Origin: Aphelenchoides besseyi | Lineage: Eukaryota; Nematoda; Chromadorea; Rhabditida; Aphelenchoididae | Assembly (NCBI GenBank): GCA_024699855.1 | Contig: JAMPIQ010000002.1 | Location: forward strand, 14,446,001-14,510,000 | Length of the DNA: 64,000 nucleotides | Direction of reading: 5' to 3' | Shown here: positions 50,501 through 61,527 of the stretch, piece after piece | Numbering within the stretch: the stretch's first letter is position 1 | Layout of the letters: each line of letters opens with the position of its first letter | Translations under genes and position numbers: made by a program | The notes under the pieces: model-generated | What the model was told of the DNA's origin: nothing | Databases searched by the model: none | What the model saw: the letters and a program-made list of their open reading frames with translations, nothing else

Positions 50501-53500
50501 CAGCAGTTGAGCTCGTTCCAAGCATAGTTCTCTGGGTCCACAGTTTTATGATCAGCCGGTCATTCGTTTCTTTATTGACTTATGAGCTCATCGACCAAAA
50601 TAGTGAACTCATCAGGCGGGAAGTGTCAATTTCGTGTTTGCTTTTCATAAATTTTAGTCCAGGAAACTGATATGACGATTAAATTGTAATCCCTGGTGGC
50701 AGTTTCGTCATGATGATACGACACTCCAAAAGCCAATTAGTGTGCTTAGTGCGCTTCTTCCGTCTTGCGTGCAATTACTTGTTATCGCCAACGTTATGTC
50801 AACAGATTTGCTTCCAAACGCTCGCTGACTGCTCGGCCACAATCGGGAGCCCGAATTTGGAAGTTCGATGAAGACGTTTAACTCCCGTTGGCGTGCTCTT
50901 ATCAGTGGCATGTTTTTGCTTCCTTGAATTCTTCTGAGGTGCACAAGTGCAAACGAATTTCCTTCCAAGAAGCGATTGCGGTGGATTAGTTAGCTGATAT
51001 GATTAATGCTTTTTGCTTAATGGGATTACATTTCTATTCTCACAAAGTTAATTACTCATTGTGATCATGAAAAGGAATAACCGTCGTGCGATTCGTTTTT
51101 GACAGCCGTCGAAAAACCGCTCTTATCAATTCGTATAATAACAAAATCCCCGAAGACACGAATAGCTTCCCGATTGTCGGCGGGAAGAGTTGTTTACGAT
51201 ATTGTCGCTGATTTCCCGCTTGATCCAACAAAAACCCACAGGGTTGAGCGAATTGAGACCCAAAAGTTGGCACCGAAACTTCCGAAACAAAGTAGTGGGG
51301 GATTGCAAAGGTTTCTCGACGTTTGTTTTTGCGGTCACGATCGAAATAACCAAATCGGAATGATCTATTCACCACTTGATTCACCTATGAAGCCAGGAAT
51401 TTCTATTACCATTCTTCGCATAATAATTGGCCGCATCATTTCGACCGTCGTTTGAATCGCCGTTTCTGCGAATTCCCACAGCGTTAGCTCGAATCAATGC
51501 GACTGCGAATTGCTAATCACACAAGTCCGCTGCGAACGACGATCAGCTGAATTTCATGTTATCGCTTTTCGATTAGTGGATTCATCTGCTTCGACCGCAC
51601 TCGATGTCCCCTTTCGACTACCGTATCCGCGAACTCTCGAAGACAAACGTCCGGTTCGTCGGCTGTTTTTTACAGCACTGATTGTTGTGGAACAGCGCTG
51701 CGTCGAAAGCACAGGAGTTTAACTGACGCGTAAATTGGCGCAAAACTAATATTTTGTTTTCGTATTCCCGGCAATCAGGAAGCGAGGTTGTGAGTTTTCG
51801 AATTTAAACTCCATTCACTTCCATTAGATTGGAGTTGAAACGTTTGCAGTAACGTGAGAGCAAAGTTTGTAATCAGCATGCAATTCAGATGTCTTGCACG
51901 TTGAACGCTATCGAAAGGAGGCCGATAGAGTGAACCGTTCAAATGTGAAGGCCATTTAGGATCCCTTCTTTTTGACTGTTCTCGTATAAGGAGAAATCAA
52001 AAGTTACCGAAAACGACGATAAATGATGGTCAAGAAGAAGAAATTTCTGCTGATGAATGAATTTCAGTTTTCGGTTTGATCGGCGCTAGAAAACGATTCT
52101 CCCGATTACACAGTCGTTTACTTGTGGCCGGTCACACGAAAATAATTGACTTTTGACGCCGTCAGCTTTTGATAATGTTCGTGATTGTGCGACGTATTAG
52201 ACTCCTGATCATTAGTCTCGAACTTTTGGTGCCATTCTGAGACAATCAACTTCAACATCTGTTTACTCAATGATCACTTCATATTTAAGATCTGTGATTC
52301 CTATTTGCTCTATGGTCATGCATCAGCATTTAAAGCTATTGTCCAATCGATTACAGTAATCTCTCCACTTATCGATTTCTCTTTGTATTCTAATGAATGG
52401 AGACTCATCTTTCGTATTCCAACAACTGGGAGTGTGCCAGTAAGGTGTATTGACTACAGACTCCGCCCATTCACGCTTTTAAAAGTCACCAGTCGTTTTT
52501 AGAAATCAGTTCCCCGCGGTTCGAGCGTCCTGAACGGCGGTTTTTCTTGTCGACTTGCCTGCCAACTCGTCACCGCCCCTATTAGGTCTTATATAAATTA
52601 ATTGCTCATAATCTTATTTCCGCATTTTCACATCAGACACCCTATTAAACATACCGTACATCAATCATCAATTCACTTTCTTCAATGGTCACGAGTCCGA
52701 AGTTCCCGGAAGACATTTTTATTGAGCACAATCACTCTTTTCGACTTCAGTGTTTCATTGCGCACTTCACGTGGCCCTCACATGGAGTCATGTTATTGCT
52801 TATAGGGTTTTCGGTGCATTCGATTGTTATCTTTCCCACACGCCACTCGCTCTCCATCGCCTCATTTGTCTTCGCGTCTTGCGCGTGAACGCGAAAAACT
52901 TTCCGATAGATCGTGGGTCAAGCCGCACTCGCTCATCGCCCATCTCGCCGCCCCGATAATCATAACGCTGATCGACGAATCACAAAATCAGACGAATAGT
53001 CCGATCGGCGGTATCATATAACGATGGGAAGTTCGGGTTTGCACGATAATCACGTTCTGCATCATTCGGTCTAATCCACTCGTTCGCATAGTTCAGTTGT
53101 TCAATTTGACCATCTGATTCGACTTCTATCAAGTTCTGTGCTTCAATATCAGAAATTGAATGTCCAAAAAACAGTTCGTGGCTTCGTTTCTTGACCAAAA
53201 ATGTTCTTGTTATGAAGTAAAAGTGAACGATATTGTGCGTACAGTAGGCGGTCTGTTTTCGCGCACTCGACAATGTCCTCCAATTTAAATGGTCCTGCCC
53301 ACTTCGCAGTTCCTAAACAAATAAGACGACGGCGATCATCAAACTGTAAAACACGCGCTCACTCAGTCAATTTTTGCGGTTTCTGTTGATTAAACGACGA
53401 CCTTCTAACTCCTTCATTCATCATTTCCAGTGCACCGCGCCCTTCGGTTGTTTGATTCAAGGGTGCTTCTGAATCTCAATGTTGATTTTGGCGCTTTTCC

Positions 53501-54121
53501 ACCATCACACGGCTGTTTTTTCGGTTTGACACTAAGCTACTTGACGGGTTTTTAAAACCCATGTGATATCGAGATTTTAACCTCAAAGAACTTCGCATTG
53601 AAATGCAGTGGTTGTTGGAATCAAAGGGCGAAAAGTTCAGGAAGCATTTTTTGCGTAATTGTTGACCCTCGAAGTTGAAAAGTTTTCACGGACACGTTCA
53701 AATAGCGAACAGCTGTGTCTGTAAGTTAAGTAACGGGGACCCATGAGTTTGGTGGGATTAGACGGCGTGTGTTCGAGTCAGGCATCCGCTCCAACTCTTT
53801 GATCGACCTACTTTCCTTTGGGCCGCTGGTACATCTCGTCTGTTGTTAGTTCCTAATACTCAACGACGATCGTCAAATACTCGCAGATTGTTTTTGCGTT
53901 CGTTGATGTCGAAATTGGTTTAATGCAGCGGTTATCGATAGAACCTTAAGTGATGAAATCAAGGGTCAAACGTTCTTTGTACATTTGCTCATTTCAATAA
54001 CCATAATACGTGCAACGAGTGTTGATTGGTGCGCGACTCGTGATGTTCGAGAAGTTGCCGCGTAATCATTGCATTCGAAGTTACGAAACCATTGTAATAC
54101 GAATACGATTTCAGTTCATAT
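44522..54121. other. Long region without recognised genes
   Basis: About 9.6 kb. The longest frame (48167-48802, plus, 211 codons) has no domain and uneven composition. Others (45407-45691, 49462-49737, 51099-51455) are similar. One micropeptide candidate at 44901-45005 is listed separately. No RNA gene, transposon or tandem array was recognised. The span could include distant promoter or leader exons of the glycogen-targeting gene that begins at 54122. Confidence 0.35.
44901..45005 (+). CDS. Candidate transmembrane micropeptide of 34 residues
   Basis: ATG at 44901, stop TGA at 45003-45005. The N-terminal ten residues are polar (MLARGFNDVF). The rest is almost entirely hydrophobic (LVVFVIVAATAAVFMHVL), a single membrane helix ending in CGL. 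The size and layout resemble short single-helix peptides such as sarcolamban or other small membrane regulators, but there is no sequence match that I can claim. It is short enough to occur by chance and is antisense to other open frames. Confidence 0.2.
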   Translation: MLARGFNDVFSLNLVVFVIVAATAAVFMHVLCGL

Positions 54122-56877
54122 ATGGGAATGGAGTGCATGCATTCATCGTCGGTGAACTACTGGCCACCGATGAACTGCAAGAAATGGTTACAGCCGGACA
54201 ATCTTAGCGTATCAACCGACTCCATTCTATCCCATTCGGCTCCGGCATCCACGACCCTTTTCCCCACTTCGAGTTGTCGTCGCGCGGCTTCGTTTCCAGT
54301 TGCCAATGCCGCTTTCTTGTCAGATGATTTACACGTGAGTTGTTATCAAACATCAACGTCTCAACGATTTCTCTGCAGGTTCGTTCACAAAGCGAATCAA
54401 CGGGGTTGAACATGTTGCCCATCAAAACTCCACGAAGTCTTATTGATGATATTAAACATTGCGGCAACAAGGCGGCATCACAAAACAAGATTACCGTTGT
54501 TACATGTAAGTTCACTAATTGGAAGCGGCGTTGTTTTGCAAAGATATGAATTTCTCGAAAAGTTTGTTTTCGTCGTAAATTGATCCAATTCTTTAGTAGC
54601 GTTCTTATCTTGCAACCTTAGCACAGAGGTATTTTGCCCTTTCCAATACCGATCGTTCGTTGTGATCGAACCTCGCCTCGCATGTTCTAGTTCTTTCTTT
54701 CCTCGGGGGCTTGTTTACTTCATAAACGGCGTAATTCCATTTGTCCATCAGCAGTCGGCCGGTAGCTCACCGTATCAGTCGAGGCGGAATGTTTCAGTTG
54801 GCGTCTAGACGATGCGGTCTATTCGTCGGAATCTTTAAAAATCAATTAACGTGCTTGTCTCTTTTACTCATATGTTCCGCCAGCTATAACGTGCTCTATT
54901 TGATCAGACAGACCATTGGGCACGAAACTTTTGGTTCAATTGTTCAGCGAACCCAATTGATTATGATGGAGAAGAGCGCGAGATTGATGGAACGGGAGAG
55001 GTGGGAGGGTCATTGCTTTTAAATAAGCAACGATCTCTGTCACTCGTTTTTTTGCTCCTGACGTTTCACTTCACGGCTCCGGGCTTGTTATTGCGAGCCG
55101 TTGCCTTTCGATTCTGACGTGAATTCTTTTAATTTCTTTATCAAATGTGTCCGACAGTTGCGAGTTCTGTCCAATCGTCAGCTACTGTATCCTATTGTTC
55201 TCTACGGCCGCGACGTTGCCATTTCACAGAACGTATTTCGAACGTCATTTCAAAGGTTCTGATTCGTTTTCTAGCTATTTTACTTATCATATCAATGCAC
55301 GTGTACGGTCATCTACTACTACGATTCAAAGGTAAATGCAAAGAGAGGCCGTGACGAACGATCAATTGGAACAAAAAACGACTGTTCTACGATCCTTTTT
55401 TGGCATACAAACATTAATTGATCGTTTCACGCTAAACTTCACCCTCTTGTGTTCATCAGTCGGTGCAAAAACGTTTGGTGGTTAACACAAACATCTTCGC
55501 TCTTTTGGTCTCAGCCCCAACAAATCAATAACAAAAACAAGCCCTCGATTATTTTCTGATCGAAACAGTCAATTTCCCTTCCGCTCTCGTTGGTTGTCCG
55601 CCTACGGCCCAAGGCACGCGTTCTTGATGTTCTTGCGAAGTGCCGATTATCATAGGCCAGAGTGTCGAAGAGGTCTGTTCAGTTGTTTCATTCTTGTGGT
55701 TCATTTTTCGTTGTGCTCATCACAAACAAACGGTTTATTCACGAACAAATTCTTTTGGACGGCACGCAGACGTAAACAAAAACTTTTGGCTTATATTGAA
55801 AAACAACTTCAATTCGATTGTTCTACATTCCATTCAACTATTTGCTTTCAGTCTACACTCCAGTGATCGAAACGACGCAACCACCTCGCAAGAACAAGAG
55901 ACGTGTACGATTTGCCGATGATTGTGGTGCGAAATTGTCGTCGGTTAAGGTAATGACCGAGCCGTCCGACTATCCGCCTCAGATTCCGATTGATGTGTTG
56001 CGCAGACATCGAAAGGCAGCTGGAATGGAGGATGTGGACGATACGCCAAAACCGAAATCAACTTGGAAGGTCATGTTCAAACAACCCGCATCAGAATACG
56101 TGAAGTTCCGTCACAAACTGGAGAACAGTCACGTCGCACTGGAGAATGCAATGATTAAGAACGAGTTTCCGAAGATGATTGGCACCATTAAGGTTTGTTT
56201 TGGCCAATAGAACACGAAACCAATTTCGATTTTTAGGTGGCTAACATTTCCTTTGAGAAGAACGTTTTCTTACGTTGCACAAGCGATAACTGGAAAACAT
56301 ACAACGATTTTCCTGCTAAGTTCCAAGTTTCCGCGTCCAAAACCTATGACACATTCACATTCGAGGTGCCGATTCCGCCGAACATGGGATGGAAAGTGAG
56401 TTGGTGAAATGACAGCCATTTCATTAATCGATTTGTTTATAGAACTCCAACTTCGAGTTCTGCATCTGTTATCGTACGGGTACTGGCGAAGAGTTCTGGG
56501 ACTCGAACGACTGTAAAAACTATAAGCTTGCCGGTGAAACCCAAACTCAGGAAAATACGGTTAGTTGATCTGCAAATCTTTGAGTTTTTACTGAGCTTCT
56601 ATTTAAACGGGTCTATTAAACGATTGGGGGGTTTTCAAACAGAATTCAAACAATGGCTCTGAAAAACTCAAATATTTAAGGGTCCTGAGTTCAAAGCACC
56701 AGTTGAATCGAAGCCATTGCCTTTAGCCAAACAACGAGCAATGCTCAACGATGCGTACATGATGGATTACGATAATTGGTCAAAGTTCGCTAGTTGGAAG
56801 GCTCTGAGTACGGATATCCCATGTATGTTAATCGGTCGACGTTCTTCATCTAATTCATTGTGCTTTTAGATTGGTGA
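54122..56877 (+). CDS. Protein phosphatase 1 regulatory subunit 3 (glycogen-targeting, CBM21 domain)
   Basis: Seven exons: 54122-54334, 54379-54505, 55852-56192, 56237-56395, 56443-56559, 56681-56822 and 56870-56877, giving 368 residues. The PP1-docking RVxF motif is RVRF at residues 131-134 (KNKRRVRFADD). The CBM21 carbohydrate-binding module covers roughly residues 200-320, with the family core visible as NISFEKNVFLRCTSDNW, the strand FEVPIPPN and NSNFEFCICYRTG plus FWDSND. The protein ends PYW, as several PPP1R3 proteins do. It tethers PP1 to glycogen, promoting glycogen synthase dephosphorylation. The upstream exons are inferred from phase: exon 2 ends in phase 1 and joins exon 3 over a 1346-nt intron. 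A GATTTCAG site ends seven bases before the ATG. Confidence 0.9.
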
Positions 56878-57024
56878 TTACGTGGTCAAACAGTGCAAAC
56901 ACATTTCGTTACCTTATTTCAATGCGTGTGTGTGATTTTTTCTAACAGTGCGTAAAGTTTTTGTTGTACGGGTTACATCATTTTTATATTTCTATGCTCA
57001 TTATCCCCTTGATATTGTCGTTTG

Positions 57025-57493
57025 TCAATAGTGTCCATAAACACGTGTATAAATAACCGTTACGAAACACTCGGAATCTTTTGAAACTTCCAAAGAAATA
57101 TGTTGGCCTTGACAAAATGGTTTCATAGAAAACGATTGAAAGTCGATGAAATCTTTGACATCAAACGGATCACGAGTGTCGACAAGGAGCGACAATGTGA
57201 TTGCTGTCAGTCGACCTTTTCCAGCTGTCGCATCATTGCAGATTACATTGTACGACTTTAAAGGCAAACAATCAAACTGGTGAATAAAAAAGACGTTTAT
57301 CAATCTAAGAATATATACAGAATTCATTCCGCAAAAGTCGAATAACGTTGGAGACTTAGGAAACTTGTTTGCACTAAAACTAAACGACAAACAGCGTCAA
57401 TTTCGGAGAAGGTATAAGCCGAATCTAAGGCCAACAATACGAGTTGTTGTAGAGAAAAAGAAGCGAATTCAAAACAAACAATAAGATGGCCAT
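57025..57493 (-). CDS. Small secreted protein with five cysteines, unrecognised
   Basis: Three exons in coding order: 57441-57493, 57319-57379 and 57025-57276, giving 121 residues, with all phases closing. The first exon encodes a strong signal peptide (MAILLFVLNSLLFLY). The mature part has five cysteines (DFCGM, FDCLP, VICND, PFCQG, SECFV) and an odd count, so one may be free or form a dimer. The C-terminal half alternates polar and hydrophobic residues as in a beta-sandwich. The start is preceded by GCAATAG, an acceptor-like site ending one base before the ATG. It is convergent with the glycogen-targeting gene. No known family comes to mind. A nematode-restricted secreted protein is my best description. 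Confidence 0.6.
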
Positions 57494-57741
57494 TCTATTG
57501 CAATAATCAGCAAATTGCTCTCAAACAACTTAACAATATCATAACCCATATGTCGATAAAGAATAAACTTATAGATTACAAGTCTACGGTAAGCGGAATG
57601 AATTTCGGTCGCAAATGGGACTTGGGGGAAAACGGCGGTGTTATGATTGAAAGATGATCACTAGTGGGTTTTGGTCTGTTAGAAGACGAAAACTTCAGTT
57701 TAGCGAATTAAAGGCAAAAGACTTGTTAAATACGATTGGTG

Positions 57742-57972
57742 ATGGATTGGATATTCGAGTTGGTACAAAAGTCACCAATTCAACTTCATTCCACGGTTGC
57801 TGTTGGAGTAACTGAAGCTTGTTGCGGGATTGAAAATCGACGTGGACGATCGGCTTCTTCCATTGACGAACTCAAAGTACGTTGTCGTTCCATTCCGGGA
57901 ATTGCAACGCCCGAAAGCACACCACAACCCTTGCATAACAATATCAACGAGCGTGCCAAATTTTCGGGCTAA
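57742..57972 (+). CDS. Possible coding exon on the plus strand, unrecognised
   Basis: An open frame whose second half has coding-like codon use (RRGRSASSIDELKVRCRSIP, then PESTPQPLHNNINERAKFSG). The first half is less convincing, so the true exon may begin at an internal acceptor. A CC pair (TEACCGIE) is present but the spacing does not fit an insulin A chain. The stop at 57970-57972 overlaps the stop of the NDRG gene on the other strand by a few bases. No partner exon was found upstream. Confidence 0.3.
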   Translation: MDWIFELVQKSPIQLHSTVAVGVTEACCGIENRRGRSASSIDELKVRCRSIPGIATPESTPQPLHNNINERAKFSG

Positions 57973-59604
57973 ACGAGAACATTGATCGATTTAAACTCTT
58001 CGGTTCGTTTCAGTTTATGCAAAGTAGACATGAAGAGTGTACTTTGAGTCTGATGTTCTTCGTCATTGAATTTGGACGTTAAACAACCGTACAGAGAGTA
58101 GTCGATTGAGTTGATCGAATTTAAGAAAATTTCTCGAAATGCATTGGCTACAATTTTCGAAGATGCGTTTGCACGAAATTGATTTAACTTCTTCGAGTAT
58201 CAATTTGTGAGCTTTGAAAGTGTTTCGAAAGAACTTACCGCTTCGGCCATGACATCTGAAACGTTGTCAACAACCAACAGAGTTGTCTTCTTTTTGTTCA
58301 TGTTCTTGTGAGTGTTGTACACGGATTGAATGTGCGGTGCTTTGCTTCCGGTAACGAGCAGTGCGTCGATGCTAAAATTCTCTGTCAAAGCACTTTAAAC
58401 ATGTATTCCTTCTTTTAAAGTTGCATGAATTCAAAAGTTTGTGTACGCTCAACATGTTGATAAGATGGTCCTGTGGTTTGTTGCAAAAACAACGAGCACT
58501 AATCGAGTTTGTTTGTTTACTAGTCAGCAGTTTTCTGCACGCAATCGAGGAGCGTACAATCAACAACCTTTCAGCGAACACCACGTGGTTGTTCCGAAGG
58601 GTTTTTTGCAATGGAGAAAGAAGAACAAGAAGGCAGCAGGGGTTTTGGTTGAAAAGTGAGTCACATTGCACGCTCCAGCGACCGTTAACAAAATTCAGTT
58701 TTCAAGCGAAAGATTTTTGCAAAAGATTGCGCGGAACTATCCATTCGACGTACAGAACAACTTACGTGTCTAATTTTGCTCCGAGAACGGTGGAGAAATC
58801 AGTACGACGACTGAAGCTGCACAGATACTTGGACAAATTCTTGGCATTCAACGTGGCTTTCAGTTCTTCGATGTACTCGTGTTTGTCTTTCTTGCCGTTC
58901 TATAGAAGCAATCAAAAGCATGAAAATCAACAGCTTGCTTACCGAACCGAACTTGTGAAGAGTCAAAAAGTTCCACGCTCCTTCGGTCATCACGTCATTT
59001 TCCAATCGAATGTTCGTCACTTTGTCGCGCAAATACTCGATGATGCCGACGGTTGTGGACGTACAATGAACGAGAATGATTCCGCTGATGCGATTTGGAT
59101 GTTCGAGCGCGAATCGACAAATGATGTTCGCGCCGGCACCCTCGCCGAAAGCAATGCACGTTCGGGCATCCACTTTGTCCAGTACGGCGGCCAAATCTTC
59201 GCCCATTTGTGCCAAAGTCGGAAATCTAAATGCTGTTGTCTTCGATTCTCGAATGAAAACTCACGGTTCCGTAAAATCCGGCGCATTGTCCTCCTGTCCG
59301 GGCACACAAACGTGCAAAAAGATCGCATTCTTCTTGACTTCAGCCATCGCCGGATGGTTCACGAATCGCACGAACGATTTGTCTGAAATGTTTTGCTGTT
59401 GATCAACTCGTACGTGTGCTTTTCCCTACGATTTGTGCCGACATCGTGCATTGTCAGAATGATCGTTTTTCCTTGCCGATCATCCAAGTCTCCTTGCACA
59501 TAAACGTTGTAGAGGGCATTCTTACCCTGCACTTGGATCACCTGTAATTTTCAAATAACCAAAAAACCATAGAACAAGTAGGTTACCTTTAAATCTTGCG
59601 ACAT
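57969..59604 (-). CDS. N-myc downstream-regulated (NDRG) family protein
   Basis: Seven exons in coding order: 59587-59604, 59430-59541, 59265-59382, 58943-59225, 58766-58899, 58239-58371 and 57969-58190, giving 339 residues. It has the NDRG alpha/beta-hydrolase fold: TIILTMHDVGTNH, HVCVPGQEDNAPDF, FPTLAQMGEDLAAVL, then the elbow AFGEGAGANIICRFALEHPN. A glycine takes the place of the nucleophile serine, as expected for the inactive NDRG branch. KTTLLVVDNVSDVMAEA and a KIVANAFREIFLN helix complete the fold. NDRG proteins are cytoplasmic stress- and differentiation-linked factors without known hydrolase activity. The last intron uses an AAG acceptor. The C-terminal tail is unique. Confidence 0.88.
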
Positions 59605-60090
59605 GAGTTAGCAGTGAGCAAACGTTTTGTGGCAAAAAGCTAAACGAACCCAAAAATGTAATACGATTATTAGACACGGAACGTTTAGTCGAATCAAACT
59701 GCAACATCAAAAGAAGAACATCTTCGCGTATAAGTTGATTTGATGTAAATTGCTTTTTTTGCATTGAGAGTCTTATCTCGCGAATCGCCGCGCTTATAGA
59801 AGCAATTGAAAAAAAGAAGGCGGAACGGAACGCAAGGTTCCGTTTTTCAATAACACGTGCCCACGAAAAAAAACGCGTTCAGTTTTACAGAACTGAAGAG
59901 CCGAGCGTTGCTTGTACGTTCGCACGTAAACAAAGTTCGATTGAATGCGGAAACTTTTGTTGGCGTAATCATTGCCGCATTCGTAGACTATTCGTAATCT
60001 CTGAGACATGACCGATCGATTACAAGCTTGTTCGCTTTTACGAACATCGATCTGTGATTCGATTGTCAACTTCAATTCAAAACTGTTGCC
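59605..60090. other. Divergent promoter region between NDRG and the next plus-strand gene
   Basis: About 490 bp between the NDRG start on the minus strand and an ATG at 60091 on the plus strand. No coding exon is supported. The minus-strand frames seen here have no domain. This would be the shared upstream region if the plus-strand gene is real. Confidence 0.4.
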
Positions 60091-60580
60091 ATGGAATCGC
60101 TTATGAAAATGTCACGGAAAGAACTTGTGACTTCGTTTAGTCGATTATCATCGCAACGAGAAGAGAACATTGAATGGGATCGTCTCGCCGGTTATACGTG
60201 GCTAAAGGAACAAATTGATGTTTTCCAAATCAAAATGTATTTTCTCTCTCCGTGAAACGCGTGATCGACATTCTCGGATCTACTTCCTTGTACTCTACGA
60301 CATGTTAAATGGATTGTTGTGTATACGAAAACTCACTAGGCAACCAGACAAGAAAACAGTTTATGAGAAAGAAGTCTAATGCATGACTCCATATTTTCTC
60401 ATATCCGTAATTCAAAACAAAGGTTCTCAAGAAACGAGATTGCGACGTAAGAGCCTAGAAACATAAAAGTAATGCCCGTATTCGATGGAGCACAGAAAAT
60501 TAGACAACTTCGTTTCCACATTCGATCATAAACTTCGCGAACAATATTTCGGCAACGTTTGCGAATGTCTGGACAAATGA
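60091..60580 (+). CDS. Possible small two-exon gene or first exons of the following gene
   Basis: The exon 60091-60236 has strongly coding-like codons and encodes MESLMKMSRKELVTSF, then a charged helical stretch ending LKEQIDVFQ. A GTATTT donor could join it to 60496-60580 (KLDNFVSTFDHKLREQYFGN), for about 76 residues. Without splicing the frame stops at 60253-60255. The segment looks alpha-helical. Its link to the membrane-protein exons starting at 60565 is plausible but I could not find a standard intron that keeps phase. No family is recognised. Confidence 0.35.
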
Positions 60581-61527
60581 AAAAGGACGTCCAAGGTACT
60601 CGTCATGAAGTTTGTGGGTCTTCAAAATGCAAAAAGAACGCGCCGGAAACCGGCAAAGACGACGCCAATCCGAAGACCAACACAAAGAAGTTGGCCATCA
60701 AATTTGGTCGAGTTCGTGGTCAGAGAGTTTCTTTTTGTTTCACTTCAAACAAACGATGCATCAACGAATAGAGAAGTTTGAACAAAGCTGTTGTTTAGAA
60801 TCGAATTTCTCAAAACGTTCATCATCAATGAATCGAAATTCCACGTGGTCTTTTGCAATAGAAGGTAAAGAAGGTGGGAAGGTCGACGAGCAATTTAAAC
60901 GTTTGAATGAGATTACGAAACGAACGACTGGTTGTTGAAATAACCTCCGTTACAACTGTACACGAAAACGAAGCGAACTGATTTCAACTAATGAGTTCGA
61001 ATTAAAGGCTACTAACATAGACATCAGTCTATCACTTTTCTACAGAGATACACAAATACAAGCAAAATGATATTCACCAAGTTATCAAACTCATTTCAAC
61101 ACTTTCAATCGAATTCGCAAATCAATTGTCTCGAAAACAAGCGCCAATGCAACACCCGAATGAACTCTCGCAGCCCACGGCATTTCAAACCAAAACTCGA
61201 CTGGTGGGAGAGATTCTCGTTTGGCTGGTCGGTTTTTTCATCGTCCTCATTATTCTCTTCTTTCCACGACCGGGCATTGTGAGCAAAAAGAAGGCAAAGC
61301 TACGGCCAAACGCCATTCGATTTGTTTTCCAATGGCGACAAACAGCCACTGCTTACGGCTCTTCCTCACGTTCTGGGGAATTGCAGCTCAAAAAACAATT
61401 CGAAATAGACTTTAAAATCTGGTACCGGATTATGCATATTTCAACAAATCTTTTTAACAAAAACGAAAGTTTGAAATGTGCGATATCCGAATACAACAAA
61501 TTGACATACCAAACATTGCAGAGATAA
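60565..61527 (+). CDS. Coiled-coil protein with a single transmembrane helix, unrecognised
   Basis: Exons 60565-60718, 60799-60930 and 61046-61527 join in matching phases (255 residues if the last exon is read to its stop). The first exon is basic and Lys-rich. The second ends DEQFKRLNEITKRTT and leads into IHKYKQNDIHQVIKLISTLS, a likely coiled coil. This is followed by QTKTRLVGEILVWLVGFFIV and LIILFFPRPG, a transmembrane helix. A GTGAGC donor after PRPGI could instead splice to 61519 and end the protein almost at once, making it tail-anchored. The layout recalls SNARE-like or other tail-anchored membrane proteins, but no motif identifies one. The exon phases make a real gene likely. The start is uncertain. 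Confidence 0.45.

Noticed and set aside
53720..53800. A GTTCGAGTC sequence resembling a tRNA T-loop near 53.77 kb
   Set aside because: No matching acceptor stem, D-arm or anticodon arm could be folded around it.
57780..57830. TEACC segment resembling an insulin A chain start
   Set aside because: The third and fourth cysteines are not at the required CC-x3-C-x8-C spacing and no B chain is found upstream.
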